A DNA stretch of 6,533 nt, taken from assembly GCA_010027105.1 (NCBI GenBank), contig RGVT01000156.1, positions 1 through 6,533 of the forward strand, given 5' to 3'. The number at the start of each line of letters is the position of its first letter. Within the stretch, counting starts at the first letter, position 1. Under the pieces are notes generated by a model. It did no database searches. It was given only the letters and a program-made list of their open reading frames with translations, and was not told the DNA's origin. This document shows positions 1 through 6,533 of this stretch, one piece after another. A program made the translations under genes and the position numbers. Source of the stretch: Planctomycetia bacterium. GTDB taxonomy: Bacteria; Planctomycetota; Planctomycetia; Pirellulales; UBA1268.

Positions 1-3000
1 GGTCCAATTGGTCCCGTAAATCCAGTAGATCCTGTTAATCCAGTAAATCCAGTTGGGCCAGTATTTCCCGTAAATCCAGTTGCACCTGTAAATCCTGTGT
101 AACCAATTAATCCAGTTTGTCCAGTTACTCCAGTTGCTCCTATAGAGCCGGTTGCTCCTGTAAATCCAATAAGTCCAGTTGAACCAGTAGCTCCAGTTGA
201 CCCAGTTGGACCAGTAAATCCAGTTGCACCTGTAAATCCAGAAGGTCCGGTTGCACCAATCGTTCCAGTTAACCCTGTTGCGCCAGTTGCTCCAGTAGAA
301 CCAGTTCTGCCAGTTGCCCCTGTTGCTCCAAGTAATCCAGTAAAACCAGTAAAACCAGTTGCCCCGGTTGCTCCAGTTGATCCTGTTATCCCTGTTGGTC
401 CCGTTGGTCCTGTAGGACCAGTAAAACCTATTATTCCTGTTGGTCCTATTACTCCTGTTGGTCCTGTTGCTCCAGTTTGGCCTGTAAACCCTATATCCCC
501 TGTTACTCCAGTTGCTCCAGTTGCTCCTGTTGCCCCCGTATATCCTGTAGCTCCAGTAGGTCCTGTTGGTCCAGTTACACCAGTTGCTCCAGTTGATCCT
601 GTTGCTCCCGTTTGACCGGTCGCTCCAGTTACTCCAGTTGCTCCAGTTGCTCCTATTTGACCTGTTACTCCAGTATATCCAGTTGCTCCGGTTGCTCCCG
701 TTCGACCGGTGGCTCCAGTTACTCCAGAAGGGCCGGTTGACCCAGTTCTACCTGTTACTCCAGTTGCTCCGGTTGCTCCCGTTTGACCGGTCGCTCCAGT
801 TACTCCAGTTGTTCCAGTTGCTCCCGTTTGACCGGTGGCTCCAGTTACTCCAGTTGCTCCAGTTGCTCCAATTAATCCTGTTGGTCCTGTTATGCCAGTT
901 GCACCTATAGCTCCAGTTGAACCGGTTGAACCAGTTGCCCCTGTTTGTCCTGTTGCCCCTGTTGGACCAGTTGCTCCTGTTGGTCCAGTTACACCAGTTG
1001 CTCCAATTGCTCCAGTGGGGCCAGTAAATCCCATAGGACCAGTAAATCCCGTAAATCCAGTTGAACCTGTAAATCCTGTGGGTCCTGTAGCTCCTGTAGA
1101 ACCAGATGCCCCAATTGAGCCGGTTATTCCTATTGCTCCTGTTGCTCCTGTTGCTCCTATTAATCCGGTTGGTCCTGTTAATCCTGTGGCACCTGTTGGC
1201 CCAATTAATCCTGTTGGTCCTGTTACGCCTGTTGCTCCCGTTGATCCTGTTGTCCCTGTTGCTCCAGTTGGACCTATTGTTCCAGTTAAACCTGTTGAGC
1301 CGGTTGCTCCTGTTGCTCCTGTTGTTCCCGTTGCTCCTGTTGCACCAGTTAAACCTGTGGCACCTGTTGGACCAATTAATCCTGTTGGACCTGTAAATCC
1401 TGTAAATCCAGTTGCCCCAGTGGGTCCTGTAAAACCAGTATAGCCAGTAAACCCAGTTGAACCAGTAAAACCAGTAGGACCTGTAAATCCCGTAAATCCA
1501 GTTGGGCCTGTTGACCCAATTAATCCTGTCGGACCTATAACTCCAGTTGGACCTATTAAACCTGTTGCTCCAGTTGCTCCAGTTGGACCTATTGTCCCAG
1601 TTGCTCCTGTTAATCCGGTGGCTCCAGTAGCTCCGGTTGCGCCAGTTACTCCAGTTGCCCCCGTTGGTCCTATTACACCTGTTGCTCCCGTTGCCCCTGT
1701 TGCCCCTGTTGCTCCTGTTGCTCCTATTGTTCCAGTTAAACCTGTTGAGCCGGTTGCTCCTGTTGCTCCTGTTGCTCCTATTAATCCGGTGGCTCCAGTA
1801 GAGCCCATTGCTCCTGTTGCACCAGTTGACCCTGTAACACCTGTTGCACCAATTATTCCAGTTGGTCCAGTATATCCTGTAAATCCGGTGGCTCCTGTTG
1901 ATCCTGTTGCTCCAGAGGGACCTATTGAACCCGTATAACCTGTTACTCCTGTGGTTCCAGGTGCTCCAGTTGCCCCTGTAAATCCTGTTGGCCCAATTGC
2001 ACCAGTAAATCCAGTTGAACCGGTTGTTCCTGTTGATCCTGTTAAACCTGTTGGGCCTATTGCTCCTGTTGCTCCAGTTGGTCCGAATGCTCCTGTTGCT
2101 CCAGTTGCTCCTGTTGCTCCTGTTGCTCCTGTTGCCCCAGTAAAACCTGTTGTTCCTGTTGAACCAATTACTCCTGTTGCACCAGTAAAACCTGTTGCTC
2201 CAGTTGCTCCTATTAATCCTGTTGCTCCTGTTAATCCGGTGGCTCCAGTGGCTCCGGTTGCTCCTGTTGCTCCTGTTGATCCTGTTAAACCCGTTGCTCC
2301 TGTTGATCCAGTTATACCAGTTGGGCCGGTTATTCCTGTTGGACCAGTTACTCCCGTAGATCCGGTTGATCCAGTAAATCCAGTTGGGCCTGTTAATCCT
2401 ATTGGTCCTGTTACTCCCGTAGATCCGGTTGGTCCAGTAAATCCAGTTGAGCCTGTAGCCCCAGTTGCTCCTGTTACTCCAGAAGGTCCTATTGAACCAG
2501 TTGGTCCAGGAAATCCAAATGCTCCTGTAGGACCTGTTGGCCCAGTAGCTCCTGTAAATCCAAATGCTCCTGTTGGTCCTGTAAATCCAGTTGCTCCAGT
2601 AGCTCCTATTAATCCTGTCGGTCCAGTTGCTCCTGTTACTCCAGAAGGTCCTATTGAACCAGTTGCTCCTGTAAATCCAGTAGCTCCTGTTGGCCCAGTA
2701 AATCCGGATGCTCCTGTTGCTCCTGTAACTCCTGTTGGTCCTGTAGCCCCTGTTGATCCTGTTGCACCAGTTAATCCAGTAAAACCAGTTGCCCCTGTTG
2801 CTCCTGTTGCTCCTGTTGCTCCTGTTGAGCCTGTAGGCCCTGTTATTCCTGTTGGCCCTGTTGGCCCAGTAAAACCAGTTAAACCTATTGGACCTGTTGC
2901 TCCTGTTAGTCCTATTGGTCCAGTTGTCCCTGTTGCTCCTGTTGCTCCAGTATAACCAGTATATCCAGTTATTCCGGTAAAACCCGTTGGACCAGTTGTT

Positions 3001-6000
3001 CCTGTTGCTCCTATTGCTCCAGTAAATCCAGTAAAACCCGTTGAACCTGTTGAACCTGTAGCCCCGGTTGCTCCAGTAAATCCAGTAAAACCAGTTGGGC
3101 CTGTTAAACCTGTAGCCCCAGTTGCTCCAGTAAATCCAGTAAAACCAGTTGACCCCGTTGAACCTGTAGCCCCAGTTGCTCCAGTAACTCCTGTTGCGCC
3201 AGTTTCTCCTGTTGGTCCTGTTACTCCAGTAAATCCAATTGGTCCTGTAAATCCAGTAAAACCAGTTAATCCAGTTGCTCCAGTAAATCCAATTGGTCCT
3301 GTTGCCCCCGTTAATCCGGTTGCCCCAGTTGCTCCTGTTAAACCTGTTGCCCCAGTTGCTCCAATTGAACCGGTTGGTCCTGTTATTCCAGTTGCTCCTG
3401 TAAATCCGGTTGGACCTATTGAACCAGTATCACCAGTTAATCCTGTTACACCGGTAAATCCAGTTGTTCCTGTTGAACCCATTAATCCTGTTGCACCAGT
3501 TGCTCCTGTCGACCCTATTGGTCCCGTTGAACCAGTTGCTCCTATTGAACCAGTTGCTCCTGTTAACCCAGTAGCTCCTGTTATCCCAGTAGCTCCTGTT
3601 AACCCAGTAGCTCCGGTTGCTCCTATTGGCCCTGTTGCTCCTGTTGCCCCAGTTGCTCCTGTTGGTCCAGTTACACCAGTTGTCCCTGTTGCTCCAGTTG
3701 CTCCCGTTACACCAGTTAATCCAGTTGCTCCAATTAAACCGGTTGAGCCTGTTGGCCCTCTTAATCCTGTTACACCAGTTATTCCTGTAAATCCTGTTGC
3801 CCCGGTTGCTCCTGTTGCTCCTGTTGTTCCCGTGGGTCCAGTTACGCCTGTTGGTCCTGTAGGTCCAGTAAATCCAGATGGCCCTGTTAATCCAGTTGCA
3901 CCAGTAGGCCCTGTATTTCCAATTACACCAGTTGATCCCGTTGCACCAATTGTCCCTGTTGCCCCAGTTACTCCTGTAAAACCTGTGGCACCAGTTGTCC
4001 CAGTAGTTCCGGTTAATCCAGTTGGACCGGTTGGTCCTGTTAGGCCTATTGTTCCTGTTATGCCTGTTGGCCCTGTTACGCCTATTGGTCCTGTTGACCC
4101 AGTTGGACCTATTAATCCTGTAGCTCCTGTTGCTCCTATAGTTCCGGTTGCTCCTGTTAATCCTGTTGAACCTGTTGCCCCAGTTGGTCCAATTAATCCT
4201 GTTGGACCTGTTGCTCCTGTAAAACCCGTAAATCCAGTTGCACCTACTAATCCAATGTATCCTGTTGAACCAGTTGGTCCTATTGATCCGGTTGCGCCTG
4301 TTACACCCGTTCCTCCAGTAATTCCAGGTCCTGTAAATCCTGTTATTCCTGTTGGCCCAGTTACGCCTGTTGGTCCTGTATAACCAGTTGCTCCTGTTAC
4401 CCCAGGTGAGCCTGTTACACCAGTTGATCCAGTTGCTCCTGTTACCCCGGGTGAGCCTGTTACACCAGTTGGTCCAGTTGCTCCAGTTGCACCTATTGAT
4501 CCTGTAGCCCCTGTTGACCCGGTTGCTCCAGTTGCACCTATTGGTCCTGTAGCCCCTGTTGCTCCAGTTGCTCCTGTTGCTCCTGTTGTGCCTGTTGGTC
4601 CTGTAAATCCAGTCGGCCCAATTGTACCTGTTGGCCCAGTTATTCCTGTTGCCCCAGTTGGTCCTATTGCTCCAGTTGGCCCTGTTGCTCCTGTTATTCC
4701 AGTTGGCCCTATTGCTCCAGTTGACCCTGTTAAACCAATTAATCCAGTTGGGCCTGTTGCACCAGTTACACCTGTTAAACCTGTTGGACCTATTGCGCCG
4801 GTTGCTCCTGTATAACCAGTTAAACCTATTAATCCTGTAGCCCCTGTAGCCCCTGTAGCTCCTGTTGGACCTGTTGCTCCAGTTGCACCAATAGTCCCTG
4901 TTGTCCCAGTTGCCCCAGTTGCTCCTGTTGAACCAGTATATCCAGTTACTCCAGTATATCCAGTATATCCAGTGGATCCTGTTGGCCCTGTTGAACCAGT
5001 TGATCCTGTTGCACCAGTTAATCCTGTTATTCCTGTTATTCCAGTTGCCCCAGTTGCTCCAGTTATTCCAGTTTTACCTGTAGGTCCTATTAAACCAGTA
5101 TCCCCTGTTGCGCCTGTTGCACCCGTTGCACCTGTTGCACCAGGAAACCCAAATGCTCCTGTTGGTCCTGTTGGTCCTGTAAAACCTGTTGCACCCGTTG
5201 TGCCTGTTGCACCAGGAAATCCAAATGCTCCTGTTGGGCCGGTTGAACCTGTATAACCAATTGCTCCTGTTGCCCCCGTTACACCAGTTAATCCAGTTGC
5301 CCCTGTTGCTCCTATTGCACCAGTTGGACCTGTTATACCAGTAAATCCTGTTAGTCCACTTGGACCTATTAAACCAGTTGCACCTGTTGCACCTATTTGA
5401 CCTGTAAATCCCATTGAACCAGTTAAACCTTGTTGACCTGTAGGACCTATTAAACCGGTTGCACCTATTGACCCTGTTGGACCTGTTACTCCCGTTATTC
5501 CAGTTGAACCTATTGGTCCTGTATAACCAATTGCACCTGTTGACCCTGTTGCTCCTGTTACACCTGTAACCCCCATTAATCCAGTTGGACCTGTTGGACC
5601 AATTACTCCAGTTATACCTGTTGCTCCTGTTGCTCCTATTGGTCCCGTTACACCTGTTGGTCCTGTTAAACCTATTGACCCAGTAGGACCTATTGCTCCT
5701 GTTGGTCCTGTTGAACCTGTTATACCAGTAGGTCCAGTTGCTCCTATTAGTCCAGTTACACCTGTAGAACCTGTAAAACCTGTTAATCCTGTTGGACCTG
5801 TAAACCCTTTTTCGCCTGTTGAACCGGTGAAACCTGTATAACCAGTAAAACCTGTTGGCCCAGTATTACCAATTAATCCTGTTGCACCAGGAAATCCAAA
5901 TGCTCCTGTTGGGCCGGTTGAACCAGTATCACCTTTTTCTCCTGTTGCCCCTGTAAAACCTGTTGAACCCGTATATCCCATTTCTCCAGTTGAACCTGTA

Positions 6001-6533
6001 AAACCTGTATATCCAGTAAAACCTGTTTGACCAGTTGCTCCTATTAATCCTGTTGCCCCCGTTGAACCGGTTGAACCTGTTAACCCAGTTAATCCAGTTG
6101 GGCCTTTTAATCCAGTATAACCTGTTGCACCTGTTAATCCTGTTGAACCGGTTGCTCCTGTTACTCCTGTTGAACCTGTTTTTCCAATTGCACCAGTTGA
6201 CCCGGTTGTTCCGGTTGCTCCTGTTGACCCAGTTAATCCAGTTGGGCCTTTTAATCCAGTATAACCTGTTGCACCTGTTAATCCTGTTGAACCGGTTGCT
6301 CCGGTGGCTCCTGTATAACCTGTATATCCAGTAAAACCTATTAATCCTGTTATTCCTGTATATCCCGTTGGACCCGTATAACCAATATCACCTGTATAAC
6401 CTGTTAAACTTACACCTGTTGCACCTATTGCACCAGTTTGACCGGTAGCCCCTGTTAAACCTGTTGGACCTGTTGCCCCCGTTTCTCCAGTTGAACCAGT
6501 TACCCCAGGTAAACCTGTTGGTCCTGTTGGTCC
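1..6533 (-). CDS. Giant collagen-like Gly-X-Thr repeat protein, internal fragment
   Basis: Read on the minus strand from 6533, the frame is open for 2,177 codons and runs off both ends, so no start, stop, signal peptide, anchor or C-terminal trimerisation domain is visible. It begins GPTGPTGLPGVTGSTGETG and ends GFTGPIG followed by a partial Pro codon. Every third residue is Gly (726 by hand count) except at two one-codon gaps. X is mostly Ala, Pro, Leu, Ser, Val, Phe, Ile or Tyr. Y is Thr in about 83%, Ile in about 84 positions, and only rarely Ser, Pro, Met, Phe, Lys, Leu, Arg, Val or Gln. I saw no Cys, Trp or His. Known for the family: Gly-X-Y repeats trimerise into collagen triple helices, and bacterial GXT collagens such as BclA form glycosylated surface filaments, with sugars on Thr. 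Inferred: a long, almost uncharged, Thr-rich extracellular or virion-surface rod. The domain is more than twice the about 338 triplets of a human fibrillar collagen. Bacterial versus viral origin is not resolved. The collagen-like identity is very secure; the biological role is not. Confidence 0.96.
604..864 (-). repeat. Cluster of four related blocks with GQT or GRT triplet
   Basis: The plus-strand core gctcccgttYgaccggtSgc starts at 604, 694, 775 and 820, at spacings of 90, 81 and 45 bp. Bases 679-727 and 760-808 match over 49 bp with two mismatches, and 775-819 with 820-864 form a 45-bp tandem pair. Three copies encode a GQT triplet (CAA) and the copy at 694 encodes GRT (CGA), a single transition. 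Each core is followed on the plus strand by gctccagttactccag, that is GVTGATG upstream in the protein. Confidence 0.87.
1273..1774 (-). repeat. Perfect 52-bp direct repeat, 450 bp apart
   Basis: Bases 1273-1324 and 1723-1774 are identical over 52 bp at an offset of 450 bp (50 triplets). The flanking bases differ on both sides. The block contains GAT, GST, GLT and a GTI triplet. A second, shorter long-range repeat lies inside the same interval: 1183-1217 matches 1354-1388 with one mismatch, at an offset of 171 bp. Confidence 0.86.
2347..2472 (-). repeat. 63-bp tandem duplication
   Basis: Bases 2347-2393 and 2410-2456 match over 47 bp with two mismatches, at an offset of 63 bp (7 triplets). 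After that the second unit diverges. The shared start is gttactcccgtagatccgg on the plus strand. Confidence 0.82.
2461..2665 (-). repeat. Perfect 43-bp direct repeat, 162 bp apart
   Basis: Bases 2461-2503 and 2623-2665 are identical over 43 bp at an offset of 162 bp (18 triplets). The block encodes, in protein direction, TGSIGPSGVTGATG and so carries an unusual GSI-GPS pair, with Ile and Ser at Y in consecutive triplets. A related GSI-GPS pair occurs again near 1911-1928. Confidence 0.86.
3019..3180 (-). repeat. Three tandem 54-bp units
   Basis: Units 3019-3072, 3073-3126 and 3127-3180 are each six triplets. Each begins ccagtaaatccagtaaaa on the plus strand and ends with a gtagcc codon block followed by the Ala triplet. 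Differences are concentrated in the third and fourth triplets. In protein direction a unit reads roughly GAT GAT GST or GFT, then GST or GPT, then GFT GFT. This is the clearest higher-order tandem array in the window. Confidence 0.9.
3559..3612 (-). repeat. Three tandem 18-bp units
   Basis: Units 3559-3576, 3577-3594 and 3595-3612 read cctgttaacccagtagct, with one substitution (aac to atc) in the middle copy. They encode alternating GAT and GLT or GIT triplets in protein direction. This is a two-triplet tandem expansion. Confidence 0.88.
4323..4331 (-). other. Collagen register break: two-residue unit G-P-G
   Basis: In protein direction the codons GGA-CCT-GGA (4331-4323) give Gly-Pro-Gly, so one triplet lacks its X or Y residue. 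Upstream is GFT, and downstream is GIT followed by GGT, a rare triplet with Gly at X (codon 4316-4314). The frame stays open, so this is an in-frame loss of one codon. G1G-type interruptions of this kind are known to disturb the triple helix locally in other collagens. This is the only such break between base 3 and about 6400. Confidence 0.88.
4384..4473 (-). repeat. 45-bp tandem duplication encoding GSPGVT
   Basis: Units 4384-4428 and 4429-4473 match over 45 bp with two differences (ccagg versus ccggg, and gat versus ggt at the unit end). In protein direction each includes GVTGSPGVTGAT, with Pro at Y encoded by CCT in one unit and CCC in the other. It starts about 50 bp from the G-P-G register break. 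Confidence 0.88.
5119..5262 (-). repeat. 72-bp tandem duplication with GAFGFPG
   Basis: Units 5119-5190 and 5191-5262 align at an offset of 72 bp (8 triplets). The similarity is highest in the first 50 or so bases, which contain the segment encoding GAFGFPG, with a few substitutions such as accc to atcc; the last part of each unit has diverged. This places two of the four GAFGFPG motifs 24 residues apart. Confidence 0.8.
5203..5924 (-). repeat. Dispersed 47-bp repeat carrying the GAFGFPG motif
   Basis: Bases 5203-5249 and 5878-5924 are identical over 47 bp at an offset of 675 bp (75 triplets). Each encodes GSTGPTGAFGFPGATG in protein direction. The segment has Phe and Pro at Y in place of Thr, so it is one of the most distinctive blocks in the protein. 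The bases immediately outside the block differ between the copies. Confidence 0.88.
6083..6302 (-). repeat. Perfect 76-bp direct duplication, 144 bp apart
   Basis: Bases 6083-6158 and 6227-6302 are identical over 76 bp at an offset of 144 bp (16 triplets). Both encode, in protein direction, GATGSTGLTGATG followed by YTGLKGPTGLTG, including the otherwise rare Lys at Y (GLK). Because synonymous codons vary freely elsewhere, 76 identical bases point to a recent duplication or gene conversion rather than convergence. Confidence 0.9.
6399..6416 (-). other. Collagen register break: missing Gly in GVS-LTG
   Basis: In protein direction the residues are G-V-S-L-T-G, five residues from one Gly to the next instead of three or six. 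The simplest reading is a triplet that has lost its Gly codon, between the Ser codon (6410-6408) and the Leu codon (6407-6405). The reading frame is preserved. Single-residue interruptions are known in non-fibrillar collagens and can cause a local kink or flexible point. This one lies close to the amino-proximal end of the window. A sequencing indel is unlikely because a whole codon is missing. Confidence 0.85.

Larger units (their letters stand above)
1..6533 (-). repeat. Degenerate 9-bp periodic array encoding Gly-X-Thr triplets
   Basis: On the plus strand the unit reads NCC-NGT-NNN, for example cctgttgct, and on the coding strand it reads GGN-NNN-ACN. The glycine codon's low coordinate is 3 modulo 9 from base 3 to 4323, 0 modulo 9 from 4329 to 6399, and 6 modulo 9 from 6414 to 6531. 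The 9-bp period is therefore perfect apart from two 3-bp slips. Synonymous variation is extensive: all four Gly codons and all four Thr codons are used. This means the array is not a recent clean amplification as a whole, and is held in register by selection on the protein. Confidence 0.95.

Noticed and set aside
835..5256. Plus-strand Val-Ala-Pro / Val-Gly-Pro repeat ORFs (835-1443, 1618-1938, 1951-2955, 3832-4383, 4588-4815, 4972-5256), resembling an elastin-like or proline-rich protein
   Set aside because: They are the exact antisense of the Gly-X-Thr collagen frame. They are broken repeatedly by taa and tag, while the minus frame is open throughout, and nothing suggests start sites.
5430..5435. 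Possible frameshift at the irregular aaaccttgttgacc stretch
   Set aside because: It reads in frame as a Gly-Gln-Gln triplet and the glycine phase is unchanged on both sides.
4810..5528. Stops at gtataacc sites (such as 4811-4815, 5251-5257 and 5521-5527) taken as gene ends
   Set aside because: They are stops only on the plus strand. On the coding strand the same bases are Tyr codons in GYT triplets.
566..6334. Plus-strand Leu/Gln-rich ORFs (566-910, 1106-1396, 4622-4840, 4901-5083, 6035-6334)
   Set aside because: They are another antisense frame of the same 9-bp repeat, of low complexity and fragmentary, with no independent evidence of coding.
1..6533. CRISPR array or minisatellite-type non-coding repeat
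   Set aside because: There is no repeat-spacer structure. The 9-bp period varies freely at synonymous positions while the protein pattern is kept, which indicates coding sequence.
1..6533. Promoters, terminators, ribosome binding sites, tRNA or mobile-element ends
   Set aside because: No AT-rich intergenic stretch, stem-loop with T-run, inverted terminal repeat or RNA-like fold stands out. The array is continuous coding sequence from edge to edge.

Overview
The whole 6,533-base window is one uninterrupted stretch of a very large gene read on the minus strand. It encodes a collagen-like Gly-X-Y protein in which Y is nearly always threonine (Gly-X-Thr). The minus-strand frame whose first full codon is 6533-6531 stays open to base 3, which is 2,177 codons. 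I found no stop, start region or other domain, so both ends of the protein lie outside the window. A hand walk through the frame gives 726 in-register glycines. Roughly 83% of Y positions are Thr, and most of the rest are Ile. The collagen register is broken only twice, at 4323-4331 and 6399-6416, and each break is one missing codon, so the reading frame is never lost.

Layout in protein direction (high to low coordinates): the amino-proximal part, about 6533-5800, is the most varied. It holds the second register break, all four Y-position lysines, several Glu and Tyr residues, and a perfect 76-bp duplication. The middle and carboxy-proximal parts, 5800-1, are a more uniform mix of GAT, GPT, GLT, GST, GVT and GFT triplets with scattered GAI, GPI and GLI. 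Local duplications of 18, 45, 54, 63, 72, 81, 90, 144, 162, 171, 450 and 675 bp occur throughout. All are multiples of 9, so they add or move whole triplets. A short odd motif, GAFGFPG, recurs four times.

Organism: codons prefer A or T at the third position (GGA/GGT, ACA/ACT, GCA/GCT, CCA/CCT, TTA), which suggests a low-GC genome. Gly-X-Thr collagens of this style are known from surfaces of low-GC spore-forming Firmicutes (BclA-type exosporium proteins of Bacillus and Clostridioides). Collagen-like genes also occur in phages and giant viruses. The window has no flanking gene or anchor domain to decide between them.

There are no other genes, RNAs, CRISPR arrays, mobile elements or recognisable regulatory sites. 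The plus-strand open frames (repeats of Val-Ala-Pro, Val-Gly-Pro or Leu-rich) are antisense shadows of the collagen repeat. The noteworthy points are the size and purity of the Gly-X-Thr domain, its hierarchical repeats and the few deliberate-looking deviations. I see no multi-gene system.
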